Source: Dyella sp. 2HG41-7 (GTDB lineage Bacteria; Pseudomonadota; Gammaproteobacteria; Xanthomonadales; Rhodanobacteraceae). Taken from it: a DNA stretch of 64,000 bases. Both the position numbers and the translations under genes were made by a program. Shown here in pieces: positions 26,036 through 34,312 of this stretch. Every line of letters begins with the position of its first letter. The stretch's first letter is position 1. The notes below the pieces were generated by a model that had not been told where the DNA came from, did not search any database, and saw nothing but the letters and a program-made list of their open reading frames with translations. Location of the stretch: contig NZ_JAJEJV010000004.1 in assembly GCF_021390675.1 (NCBI RefSeq), positions 1,922,001 through 1,986,000 on the forward strand. The letters run 5' to 3'.

Positions 26036-27513
26036 AGCATGCGTGGCTGCTCGCGGTGCTGCTGCTATGCCTGCCTGTATGGGTGTGCGCGGCACCGATA
26101 CGCATCGGCTCCAAGCAATTTACCGAATCCGTGATTCTGGGAGAAATCGCACGACTTTCGGCGCGGCAAAACGGCGTAACGGCGCTGCACCAGCGTGAAC
26201 TTGGCGGCACGGCGATTCTTTGGAGCGCACTCCAACACGGCGATATCGACGCCTATCCCGAATACACCGGCACGATTACGCACGAGCTGCTGAAACACGT
26301 CGCGCCAGACGCCGATATCCCAACGCTGCGCGCGGCGCTCAAGCCGCTCGGCATCGGCATCACCGATTCGCTCGGATTCAACGACACCTACGCCATCGGC
26401 ATGCGCGAGGATCGTGCGGCGCAACTGGGCATTCGGCGTTTGTCGGATCTCGTCGCGCATCCGGAATTGCGGTTCGGCTTTTCGAACGAATTTATGGATC
26501 GCAGCGATGGCTGGCCGGGTCTTCGCCAGCGTTACGGGCTTGCGCAGACGCAGGTGCGCGGCCTGGATCACGCGCTGTCGTATCGCGCGCTGGCAAGCAA
26601 TGCGGTGGACGCCATCGATCTCTACAGCACCGATGCGGAAATCCCTTATTACCACCTTCGTACGCTCGATGACGACAAGCATTATTTCCCGCGCTATGAC
26701 GCGGTGTATCTGTATCGACTCGATTTGACGCAACGCTCGCCAGCTTTTGTCGAGGTGTTGGACAAACTGGCCGGTCGGATCGATGTAGACGCCATTCGGC
26801 AAATGAACGCCATGGTGAAATTGCACGGCGTAAAAGAAACCGTCGTCGCCGCCGACTTTCTGGGCGTGCAGCCCGATAGCGATGGCAGCGGCATGGTAGG
26901 GCGGCTGTGGCAACGCACCCTCGAACATTTGCGTTTGGTGTTGGTATCGCTGATCGCCGCCATGTTGATCGCCGTGCCGCTCGGTGTGTTTTCCGCGCGT
27001 TCCAAACGGCTTGGTCACCTGATCATGGCTGCCAGCGGCGTGTTGCAAACGGTTCCGTCGTTGGCGATGTTCGTTTTCATGATTCCCGTGTTCGGCATTG
27101 GCACGTGGCCAGCGGTCGCGGCGCTGTTTCTGTATAGCTTGCTGCCGATCGTGCGCAATACGTATACGGGGCTTGCCGGCATTCAGCCAGATCTGCGCGA
27201 ATCCGCGGCTGCGCTGGGTTTGCCGCGCGGCGTGCGGTTGCGCCGCGTAGAGCTGCCGATGGCGATGCGCTCCATTCTTGCCGGTATCAAAACCGCTGCC
27301 GTGATCAACGTCGGCACCGCGACGCTGGGCGCGTTGATTGGCGCCGGTGGCTACGGACAACCGATCGTCACTGGTATTCGGCTGGACGATATTGGGCTGA
27401 TTTTGGAGGGGGCGATACCCGCCGCGTGCATGGCCTTGCTTGTGCAAGGTTTGTTCGAAGGTGTGGAGCGGTGGCTAACGCCGCGCGGTATGCGACTTGA
27501 GGCGCGACAATAA
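26032..27513 (+). CDS. Fused substrate-binding/permease protein of an osmoprotectant ABC importer
   Basis: The 493-residue protein begins with a signal peptide (HAWLLAVLLLCLPVWVCA). An OpuCC/ProX-like binding domain follows (APIRIGSKQFTESVILGEIARL, DAYPEYTGTIT, residues about 20-280). From about residue 300 it becomes an OpuCB-type permease with about five or six helices and the EAA-like loop IQPDLRESAAALGLPRGVRLRRVELPMA. The binding domain thus precedes the permease and is tethered to it, where most systems have separate genes. Likely ligands are quaternary amines such as glycine betaine or choline. Aromatic cage residues cannot be confirmed by eye. Confidence 0.88.
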   Translation: MKHAWLLAVLLLCLPVWVCAAPIRIGSKQFTESVILGEIARLSARQNGVTALHQRELGGTAILWSALQHGDIDAYPEYTGTITHELLKHVAPDADIPTLRAALKPLGIGITDSLGFNDTYAIGMREDRAAQLGIRRLSDLVAHPELRFGFSNEFMDRSDGWPGLRQRYGLAQTQVRGLDHALSYRALASNAVDAIDLYSTDAEIPYYHLRTLDDDKHYFPRYDAVYLYRLDLTQRSPAFVEVLDKLAGRIDVDAIRQMNAMVKLHGVKETVVAADFLGVQPDSDGSGMVGRLWQRTLEHLRLVLVSLIAAMLIAVPLGVFSARSKRLGHLIMAASGVLQTVPSLAMFVFMIPVFGIGTWPAVAALFLYSLLPIVRNTYTGLAGIQPDLRESAAALGLPRGVRLRRVELPMAMRSILAGIKTAAVINVGTATLGALIGAGGYGQPIVTGIRLDDIGLILEGAIPAACMALLVQGLFEGVERWLTPRGMRLEARQ

Positions 27514-27543
27514 TTCGTGGTTAGTTAATTGCGATAGTTGATG

Positions 27544-28044
27544 CTAACGCGGGCGGCGAGACCTCAGGTTTGCTCCGCGTTTCGCTGCATCGATGCTGCG
27601 CTGGACATCTTCGCGCGACGCATTTCCAACTGAAGGCCACATCGACGCGTTTTCGGTGCGCGACTCTTGGTGCTCTTCCGAATTGACGGAGCTTGCTCCG
27701 GCATCGTCCAACAGCGCGCAGACTTCGTCCATTGACATTTCGCCATGCAGCGCGATGACCAGCGTGGTGTGACCGATCAGAGTGGGATCGGGCGCTTCAT
27801 GCCTTTCCGGCGAAGAATGGCCGCTTTGCTCTTTTTTCTGTCCGGCGCTCGTATCGAACGAGCCGGTATGGCTCACGTCGGATATCACGGTTGTCGGTGC
27901 GCTGGAGCTGGAAGGAACGCTTTGGATGCTTTCGTCGAACGTCAATACGATTTGGTCGCGCTGAAGTCCTCGCGATAACAACTTCTCGGCGGCCGAGTTG
28001 GCTTCGAATTGCGTATCAAAGCATGCAACGACAAGCTCGGTCAT
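27544..28044 (-). CDS. Small stress-type protein of unknown function
   Basis: The 166-residue cytoplasmic protein starts MTELVVACFDTQFEANSAAEKLLSRGLQRDQIVLTFDE, an alpha/beta opening like that of general-stress proteins (YflT-like). A Ser-rich, probably disordered middle follows, then a second short alpha/beta segment TTLVIALHGEMSMDEVCALLDDAGA. The tail is rich in Arg. I cannot name the family with certainty. The two half-domains look like strand-helix repeats of one another. A perfect hairpin lies about 40 bases upstream of the start. Confidence 0.65.
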   Translation of the reverse strand: MTELVVACFDTQFEANSAAEKLLSRGLQRDQIVLTFDESIQSVPSSSSAPTTVISDVSHTGSFDTSAGQKKEQSGHSSPERHEAPDPTLIGHTTLVIALHGEMSMDEVCALLDDAGASSVNSEEHQESRTENASMWPSVGNASREDVQRSIDAAKRGANLRSRRPR

Positions 28045-28349
28045 GATCGTGCTCCCGAATTGCTTTGCACAATCACTCTAGTCCTTCGAGCTTAACTCGA
28101 AGGTGACCGAGTTCGGGATGTATGACGTGGATGCTGCGCAGAACGGATGCAGGCGCCGAGCTGGAGCGCTGCGCACGAACATGCGTTTGTCGTCACTTCA
28201 GAGTCAGAGAGTTCAGCGTGATGTGCGCAAATGAAGAGCGATGGGTCACGAAGAATGAGGCGCGGATCTGGAGAGTCGCGCAGTCCCCGCCATGGCGGGG
28301 ACGACGGGGGGCATCGATGCGTTCCGTTTATCGAATGTTGAGATGGGCT
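28045..28349. other. Intergenic region with a hairpin and a 20-bp palindrome
   Basis: No coding sequence is convincing. CCTTCGAG-cttaa-CTCGAAGG (28083-28103) is a perfect eight-base stem located 39-59 bases before the start of the minus-strand stress gene. It could be an operator or a leader structure. A second element, GTCCCCGC-CATG-GCGGGGAC (28283-28302), is a perfect palindrome and probably a dispersed REP-like unit. Confidence 0.6.
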
Positions 28350-28565
28350 TTAGCCATTTCCATCGTGCGCGTTTGACATCGGCGGTGCAAAGGACGTTGC
28401 TGTCGATTCTTCGTCATCGCCAATAAGGTCGTTCCATTTGTGCTCGGTTCCTTTGCGGTGCGATTTTCGCGTGATCTTGATGCCTTTGGCATCAAGCACC
28501 ACGGTGTAAGCCTGTCCTTCGATGTCGATTTCGCGTCGTAGCGGTTTATCCAACGTTGTCGTCAT
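28350..28565 (-). CDS. Small hypothetical protein
   Basis: The 71-residue protein reads MTTTLDKPLRREIDIEGQAYTVVLDAKGIKITRKSHRKG and then HKWNDLIGDDEE. The text suggests a short beta-hairpin domain followed by an acidic, flexible tail. The start at 28565 has GGGAGA upstream on the minus strand. Similar small proteins are common in Xanthomonad genomes but have no function that I know. It lies in the stress/signalling cluster. Confidence 0.6.
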   Translation of the reverse strand: MTTTLDKPLRREIDIEGQAYTVVLDAKGIKITRKSHRKGTEHKWNDLIGDDEESTATSFAPPMSNAHDGNG

Positions 28566-28935
28566 GAACGGGTCTCCCGGTCGTTAAGCTTGATTTGTAG
28601 GCGTCTGCGATCGGCATGGGGTAACGATGCCAAGCGATCTCTCGGCGGCGCGGACTGCTGACCTTGATTCCTTGCGTCATCGCACGGGAAATTGGCTGAA
28701 GCCTATGCATGCCGTTGACGATAACTTGCAACGAGATATGTCAACGATAGGGCAACCGAATGTAACCACATTGTTTTTCGGTGCAAATCAGTTTGGGTTT
28801 TGAGATCGGTATGCATGCAACATGGGAGTCTATTCAGGCTCATGCAGAATCGTATGAACGAGAGTTGTCGACACGCCTGTCTCATGTGTCGGGTGGCCAG
28901 AAACTAAACCGTCGCCCGGTTTCATGCGCAAAGTT
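28566..28935. other. Intergenic region, nothing recognised
   Basis: This stretch separates two minus-strand genes. Short readings on both strands lack ribosome sites and family character. The AT-richer part near 28760-28800 could contain the promoter of the 71-residue protein. I see no repeat, tRNA or clear terminator. Confidence 0.4.
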
Positions 28936-29322
28936 TTACGCGCGACGCCGTACTTGTTCGGTGTAATCCATACGATCTATGCAGCGATCGACCGCGCGAA
29001 GAAGGTCGTTTTTCCCGTAGGGCTTGCGCAATACGATGGTGTCTCTTTGGCAGAACGGCTCGATCGCATCCCAATCGCCGGATGCCAGGACGTACTTGCC
29101 ATGGCGTAGCGAACGGCGCATTTGCTGCGCAATCTGCACAACAGAGTTCTGATGCGTGGAGTTTATGTCGACAACGACAATGTCGATGTCGGGGTGCATG
29201 TCCGAAAGGCGCAGGGCGTCAGTGACACCTCGGGCCTGGGAAACCTCATGACCTTCGTTGGTGAGCGCTTGGTGGAGCAGATCCCTGGTGTCCGGATTGT
29301 CTTCGACGACGAGCACGTGCAT
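28936..29322 (-). CDS. Single-domain response regulator
   Basis: The 128-residue protein consists only of a CheY-like receiver. Acidic pocket residues Glu7 and Asp8 (VVEDN), the phospho-acceptor Asp52 (VVVDIN) and the Lys of LRKPYG are present. It has no output domain, so it probably passes phosphate on or binds a partner. I prefer the second ATG (29322), because GGAGA is six bases before it and directly touches the first ATG at 29328. It belongs to a neighbourhood with another lone receiver and a hybrid kinase. Confidence 0.85.
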   Translation of the reverse strand: MHVLVVEDNPDTRDLLHQALTNEGHEVSQARGVTDALRLSDMHPDIDIVVVDINSTHQNSVVQIAQQMRRSLRHGKYVLASGDWDAIEPFCQRDTIVLRKPYGKNDLLRAVDRCIDRMDYTEQVRRRA

Positions 29323-30172
29323 TCGCATTCTCCATCGTGCACGGCATCCTGTATCCCCGTCTACGCATCATTCACTATCGCTGTGACTCAAGCATGAATG
29401 ACATGTGTCTGATGAATGTCATGGCGATTCGATGAATGAATTTCGTCATTCCTTCGAGCGATATTGCGGATGATGCATGTGCTGCATTTGTTTTGCTTTC
29501 GCCTTAAATGACGCGATATGCAGTGCTTGCAAGATGTTTTTCATTGTGCGACATGCGCATGAAAATGGATGAACGACATCGTGAATGCAATGAATACCGT
29601 GCACGGATGACGAATGCGATTTCACTCTATCGAAACTACTTGTGCTGCATCGTGCATAGGAAATCGATGTCGACTTCGATTTGGTTTGCAGTCGCTACGG
29701 GTCGAAGGCGCAAGATAAAGACGAGCGTCAATGCGTGCGCAGTGGGGTATTTTGGGTTCGTGCACAATGACGAGGAAGGGTTGCCTGTCGGACTGCCAAA
29801 CATGCTTTGGCTTGCGAGCGACTTACGCTAATTTGCCGGGTGCGAGGAGCGTGGGCGCTAAATCTGATTTGCGCGGGTTATGGATTTAGCTGCATTTCAA
29901 TTGAGAACGAGTGGGTGAATAAAGTACATGCGATAGGAGTTTGTTCAGCTAAAACCCCGTCTTACAGGGCTTGGCGAGTTCTTTGTTGGCATTTATTCCA
30001 TTTTCTAAACAATTTGTTGACAAATGCTCCACAAAGTCTTGCATACAAGGGGATCACTGTTGGGGCTTGCAATCGTTCGCTGAAAATTTAGCGCTCTCGC
30101 TGAGGGCTACTTGCAGTCGGTTGCAATCTATTCGTCACGACGCGAAAAAACATGTCACGTCAGGAGAAAACC
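29323..30172. other. Long AT-richer intergenic region with a promoter-like site
   Basis: About 850 bases carry no convincing gene. The first part is dense in GATGAATG-like words and has an inverted repeat ATGACAT-N11-ATGTCAT (29398-29422). A -35-like TTGACA at 30017-30022 with a weak -10 near 30041-30046 could drive the lipoprotein gene that starts at 30173, leaving a 5' leader of about 120 bases. Short readings, for example 29565-29831, lack ribosome sites and protein-like composition. Confidence 0.45.
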
Positions 30173-30430
30173 ATGAATCGCACGGCACTTGGTATCGCAG
30201 TAGCCTGTATCGGCTTGGCTATTGGCGGATGCAGCAACCCCAGCGGCGGCAACGACGGAACGCAGGGCGGAAGCACCCCGCCGCCGGCCGCAGCGCCTGC
30301 AGCACCGGCTTCGGCTAACAAGACTCCCGCGCCGGCTTCGACCGCGGCGTCGCCTGCGATGCCGCCTGCATCGAGCGGCACCAGTTCCTCGCCGTCGACC
30401 CCGGCATCGCCATCGACAGCTGGACATTAA
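30173..30430 (+). CDS. Small Pro/Ala/Ser-rich lipoprotein
   Basis: The 85-residue precursor has signal MNRTALGIAVACIGLAIGGC, in which IGGC is a lipobox; Cys20 would be acylated. The mature part is almost wholly Pro, Ala, Ser, Thr and Gly, so it is predicted to be disordered and exposed in the periplasm or on the outer membrane. The ATG at 30173 has AGGAG at 30162-30166. I do not recognise a family. It looks like a spacer or entericidin-like envelope peptide, and the size fits a stress-induced lipoprotein. Confidence 0.7.
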   Translation: MNRTALGIAVACIGLAIGGCSNPSGGNDGTQGGSTPPPAAAPAAPASANKTPAPASTAASPAMPPASSGTSSSPSTPASPSTAGH

Positions 30431-30876
30431 CGGTCAGAACCGTCTCTTGGCGATCGCATAGCCTCCTCTGAGGAGGTGCGCGTCGGTCTGCGCGCTTCGA
30501 TCGTTTAAACGAGTAAAAGCACAAGGCAGCGTGAACATTCATGTTCCCGCTGCCTTCGTTTGTATAAATGCCTATCGCCGTGCAATGCGGCGGCTAATCG
30601 ACGCGGTATTCCAACTAACCGTTCGCAAGGCGCACGTGAGTCGCGATGGACGACGCTCAAACGGTCGATGCGTCGCGCATGCGCTTATGGTCAATCGCTG
30701 CCGACTGGCACTATCTGTTGATGAACGCATGATTTAGCCTTGACTTCGTATTCACATCGTCGACTTTTGTTTTCGTTATCGTTCACGGGCTAGATACATA
30801 TTCATTGTCCATTGTGTGGCGCGCGAATACCGTTCGATGGATCGTTCATACCAATAATGCTCGGGTGGAGATAGGC
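30431..30876. other. Intergenic region with terminator hairpins
   Basis: After the lipoprotein gene comes a small CCTCCTC-TGAGGAGG stem near 30461-30476, then the strong terminator listed separately. The remainder up to the receiver gene has no convincing coding sequence. AT-rich blocks around 30735-30800 could hold the promoter of the receiver at 30877. Confidence 0.5.
30523..30561 (+). terminator. Rho-independent terminator after the lipoprotein gene
   Basis: AAGGCAGCG-t-GAACAT (30523-30538) pairs with ATGTTC-c-CGCTGCCTT (30541-30556) around a two-base turn, with a T-rich tail TTCGTTTG. The stem is about 15 base pairs with one mismatch. It lies about 95 bases after the lipoprotein stop and points to the end of that transcript. 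Confidence 0.75.
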
Positions 30877-31227
30877 ATGAAGACTGTTCTGCTCGTTGAC
30901 GACAATCGCGACGTGCTCGAAGTGACCGCGTTCATGCTTGAGGATGCTGGCTACGAAGTCGTAGCGGCCAACAGTTCCGAGCAAGCCCTGCAAGTCGCCT
31001 CCCTGCGACCGGACATCGGCGTAGTGCTTACCGATCTCAATTTGAACAAAGGCATGAGCGGTATTGAAATGGGCATGGCAATGTACGAGGACGGATTGAA
31101 ATGCCCTCTGATCCTCATGTCGGGCGCCAGCGAGCCACCCGAGAAAGAGATGCAATCGTGGATGAAGTATCTCGCTAAGCCCTTCGACCGTAAGACGCTG
31201 TTGGATGTCATCACGGCGTACGCGTAA
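30877..31227 (+). CDS. Single-domain response regulator
   Basis: The 116-residue CheY-like receiver has VDDN at the acidic pocket, Asp53 (VLTDLN) as phospho-acceptor, and LAKPF with the conserved Lys. The ATG at 30877 has GGAGAT upstream. There is no output domain. It is 120 bases upstream of the hybrid histidine kinase on the same strand and is the best candidate to receive phosphate from it. Confidence 0.87.
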   Translation: MKTVLLVDDNRDVLEVTAFMLEDAGYEVVAANSSEQALQVASLRPDIGVVLTDLNLNKGMSGIEMGMAMYEDGLKCPLILMSGASEPPEKEMQSWMKYLAKPFDRKTLLDVITAYA

Positions 31228-31347
31228 CCCTAACCGGTGATGGATGCTCAACGGATTGATTCCATGCATTGCCGTCACGATTTGGGGTAGCGCTTGTGAG
31301 TGTGAAAGCTCTTGCCGTTGCTCCGAATCCGACCAAGGACTCGTTGG

Positions 31348-33243
31348 ATGGAGCACGAATCAGCGCAGGCACGCATTCGCTTGGGACTCATCGGTGGATT
31401 CGCGTTGTTGCTCTGCGTATGCACGTTAGTTATCGTCGCCGCGTTTGCAAGCATGAGTGCAGACCGTCTGGTCGAACACTCCATGACGGTGCGACAAACC
31501 GTTGAGCAACTTCTCAATACGCTGCAAGAGGCGGAAACGGGAGAGCGCGGGTTTGTCTTAACGGGCGATGCGAGTTATCTCGAACCGTTCAATCGAGCCA
31601 AGGCGCAACTGCCGATTTTGGAAGGTCAGCTGCGGCAGCTGACCGATGGCGGCATCACCCATCAAAAACAGCTGGACGAACTGTATCCGTTGATCGCCGA
31701 CAAGATGGATGAGTTGTCCACGACGGTGCGCCAGCGCCAGGTCGGGCATGTCGGTGCATCCATGTGGCTGATGAAAACCAATCTTGGCCGCGACATGATG
31801 CAGCGCATTCGTTATCTGGTTAATGATTTCGACCGCGCGGAATTGGATATGCTGCACGATCGTAATGCGGCGGCCGCTTTGCATCGAACGTTACTGACGA
31901 CCGCGACGGTGGTGGTCATTCTGCTCGCGGGTGCGCTCGGCTTTATTGTGGTGCTGAAGGCGCGGCGCGATGCGAACGCGGTGCACGATAGAAACACGGC
32001 TCTGCAAGAAGAAATCGTGCAGCGCGAGGCTGCCGAACTTCAGTTGAGGCAGGCGCAGAAGATGGAGGCGCTGGGTCAGCTGACCGGCGGCGTGGCGCAC
32101 GATTTCAACAACATGCTCGCGATTATCGTGGGCAACCTTGAGATGTTGATCAAGCGACTTCCCGAGCACGAGAACCTGCAACGCACTCTCGCCAGCAATG
32201 CTTTGAACGGCGCTCACCGCGCGGCGGAGTTGACCAAGCGCTTGCTCGCGTTTTCTCGCCAGCAACCTTTGCAACCGAAGGGCACGGACGTCAATCAATG
32301 CGTGCACGATGTCGCCGTGATGCTTCGCCGTTCCTTGGGTGAAAACATTCAGATCGAGATTGTGCAGGGCGGCGGATTGTGGCGCGCGTTTATCGACAAG
32401 CCGCAGCTGGAAAGCGCGATTCTGAATCTGGCGGTCAACGCGCGTGACGCGATGAATGGCAAGGGCAAGCTGACGATCGAAAGCGCCAATGTCTTTTTGG
32501 ATCGCACCTACGCCGACATGCACAATGACGTGACGCCTGGCGAGTACGTGATGGTGGCGGTGACGGACACCGGTTGCGGCATGCCGCCCGAAGTCATGAA
32601 CAAAGTGTTCGATCCGTTCTTCACCACCAAGGAAGTCGGGCAGGGCACTGGCTTGGGACTCAGTCAGGTGCACGGGTTCGCCAAGCAATCCGATGGTCAC
32701 GTAAAGATCTACAGCGAGCCTGGCTTGGGCACGACGGTAAAACTTTATCTGCCGCGGGACATGTCGAAAGTTGACGAAAAGCCCAAGCATGTGCCGGTCA
32801 AGGCGCCGTCGTTTGTACCGAATCGAAAAGTGCTGGTCGTCGAAGACGATGCCGACGTACGGAATTTCGTGGTTTCCGTATTGAAGGATCTGGGCTACGA
32901 CGCGATTGCCGCGGACAACGCCGATACGGCGCGCGTGCTGTTGGCGAAGGATCGAAAGATCAATGTGATGTTGACCGACGTTGTGATGCCCGGAACCAAC
33001 GGCAAACAACTGGCCGACGATATCCGCGGCAGCCGGCCGGACATGACGGTGTTATTTATGACGGGTTATCCGCGCAACACCATCGTGCACAACGGCGTGT
33101 TGGATCCCACCGTGCGGCTTATCACCAAGCCATTTACGGTGGACGATCTGTCGCGGGAATTGCGCTCGGCGATCGTGGCGAATTCGCCGCATGAATGGCC
33201 GCATCATCACGCGCAGCAGGGTCCCAACGAAGACGCAGCCTGA
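31348..33243 (+). CDS. CHASE3 hybrid histidine kinase with C-terminal receiver
   Basis: The protein is 631 residues from the ATG at 31348 (AAGGA upstream). A membrane helix at about residues 10-33 is followed by a periplasmic CHASE3 domain (EQLLNTLQEAETGERGFVLTG) and a second helix near residues 178-200. Then come a HisKA dimerisation helix with His251 (GGVAHDFNNMLAI), an HATPase domain (NLAVNARDAM, DTGCGMP, GTGLGLSQVHGF) and a receiver with Asp544 (MLTDVVMPG) and ITKPF. All catalytic boxes look intact. It forms a likely phosphorelay with one of the nearby lone receivers. The stimulus is unknown. Confidence 0.92.
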   Translation: MEHESAQARIRLGLIGGFALLLCVCTLVIVAAFASMSADRLVEHSMTVRQTVEQLLNTLQEAETGERGFVLTGDASYLEPFNRAKAQLPILEGQLRQLTDGGITHQKQLDELYPLIADKMDELSTTVRQRQVGHVGASMWLMKTNLGRDMMQRIRYLVNDFDRAELDMLHDRNAAAALHRTLLTTATVVVILLAGALGFIVVLKARRDANAVHDRNTALQEEIVQREAAELQLRQAQKMEALGQLTGGVAHDFNNMLAIIVGNLEMLIKRLPEHENLQRTLASNALNGAHRAAELTKRLLAFSRQQPLQPKGTDVNQCVHDVAVMLRRSLGENIQIEIVQGGGLWRAFIDKPQLESAILNLAVNARDAMNGKGKLTIESANVFLDRTYADMHNDVTPGEYVMVAVTDTGCGMPPEVMNKVFDPFFTTKEVGQGTGLGLSQVHGFAKQSDGHVKIYSEPGLGTTVKLYLPRDMSKVDEKPKHVPVKAPSFVPNRKVLVVEDDADVRNFVVSVLKDLGYDAIAADNADTARVLLAKDRKINVMLTDVVMPGTNGKQLADDIRGSRPDMTVLFMTGYPRNTIVHNGVLDPTVRLITKPFTVDDLSRELRSAIVANSPHEWPHHHAQQGPNEDAA

Positions 33244-33321
33244 ACGTTGTCACGCAGCGATGACTCGCCCCTCACAGTTGCAGAAAAATAATGCAACTCT
33301 CGACGATCGACAGGTGAGCCT

Positions 33322-33687
33322 ATGAATAGGCGAGTGAACGTAAAGATTGGTTTGATGGGTTTGCTGATGCTCTCGAGCGTCGGTATCGCCGCCGCGCAAA
33401 GTATGCAGGGCACAGGCGTAGGTGGCACGCACGAAGTCTGCCGTCGCGTGAAAGTGCCGAATCCCTCCACGGTCAGCCATCAAACGGTGGACCCATCGTC
33501 CGGCGCGGCAACCAGCGCTCAACTCGGCGCGGCCCAGGCGGGCGGAAGGGACCTGGATGCCGCAACAAGCGGTGCCACATCCGGTAGCGGTTATGGAAGC
33601 GAAAGCGTGGGGCAAAACCGCATGACCCCGCCCACGACCTATCACTACGAAGAGCGTTGCCGCGACACGCAACAACAGCAGCAATAG
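33322..33687 (+). CDS. Secreted small protein of unknown function
   Basis: The 121-residue precursor has a signal peptide ending in GIAAAQ. The mature part is Gly, Ser and Thr rich, with two cysteines (EVCRRVKVP near the start and EERCRDTQ near the end) and a poly-Gln tail. The cysteines could pair. I do not recognise a family. It follows the hybrid kinase by 78 bases and is closed by a terminator. Confidence 0.65.
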   Translation: MNRRVNVKIGLMGLLMLSSVGIAAAQSMQGTGVGGTHEVCRRVKVPNPSTVSHQTVDPSSGAATSAQLGAAQAGGRDLDAATSGATSGSGYGSESVGQNRMTPPTTYHYEERCRDTQQQQQ

Positions 33688-33726
33688 CGGGTCGATGAAT
33701 GGCGAATCGACGCCGCGCCGGGCAAC

Positions 33727-33757
33727 AAAAAGGCCACCCGTAGGTGGCCTTTTTTTA
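33727..33757. terminator. Bidirectional rho-independent terminator
   Basis: AGGCCACC-CGTA-GGTGGCCT (33731-33750) is flanked by A-run and T-run. It can stop transcription of the secreted protein gene on the plus strand and of the tRNA on the minus strand. Confidence 0.85.
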
Positions 33758-33765
33758 AATCGAGA

Positions 33766-33840
33766 TGGTGGGCGGTACAAGGATCGAACTTGTGACACCT
33801 GCCGTGTGAAGGCAGTGCTCTACCGCTGAGCTAACCGCCC
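33766..33840 (-). tRNA. tRNA-Val (CAC)
   Basis: On the minus strand it reads GGGCGGTTAGCTCAGCGGTA at the 5' end and pairs GGGCGG with CCGCCC at the acceptor stem. The anticodon stem is CTGCC/GGCAG with loop TTCACAC, giving anticodon CAC for Val GUG. The T-arm is GTTCGATC, and CCA is encoded. No integrase or repeated tRNA end is seen nearby. Confidence 0.95.
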
Positions 33841-33974
33841 GCCGAGAACGCGCAACTATACGGATCATGGGGTAAAACGTCAACCGTTGGGCAGCGGATG
33901 CGTTGCCTTTCGGGGGTTTTTGTAGCCGTCAGGCGGCTAGAATGCCCCGTTCCCCTTCGCCAGACGGCTGCCCC

Positions 33975-34304
33975 ATGCATTTCGACCTCTCGCACATCCT
34001 GCAGTCGCTGCAGCATTTCCACCTGACCACGTGGAAGGCCATCGGTTTTCTGGGCACGCTGATGTTTACCGGGCGCTGGTTTGTGCAGTTGTATTACACG
34101 CGCAAGTACAAGCGCGTGGTGATGCCGCTGTCGTTCTGGTGGATGTCGGTAACGGGCAGCGCCTTGTTGCTCGCGTATTTCGTGTTCGGCAAGAACGACT
34201 CGGTAGGCATTCTTTCCAATTTCTTCCCGGTGTTCGTATCGGTCTACAACCTCGTCGTGCATATGCGTCATCAGAAGGACTCTGCAACGGGCGACGAGGT
34301 GTAG
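33975..34304 (+). CDS. LAB_N (lipid A biosynthesis N-terminal domain) membrane protein
   Basis: The 109-residue protein has three hydrophobic helices. The conserved text FLGTLMFTGRWFVQLYYTRKYKRVVMPLSFWWMSVTGSALLLAYF is typical of the LAB_N family. Such proteins occur alone or fused to glycosyltransferases and are linked to lipid modification; their own biochemical role is not settled. It converges on metH with eight bases between the stops. Confidence 0.85.
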   Translation: MHFDLSHILQSLQHFHLTTWKAIGFLGTLMFTGRWFVQLYYTRKYKRVVMPLSFWWMSVTGSALLLAYFVFGKNDSVGILSNFFPVFVSVYNLVVHMRHQKDSATGDEV

Positions 34305-34312
34305 TCGGTTTT

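Noticed and set aside
30173-30430. Overlapping readings in other frames (Arg-rich on both strands)
   Set aside because: The frame with lipobox and AGGAG is clearly the gene. The Arg-rich readings arise from its repetitive GC-rich codons.
33766-33840. tRNA as an attachment site for an integrated element
   Set aside because: No integrase, no repeated tRNA end and no foreign genes are found on either side.
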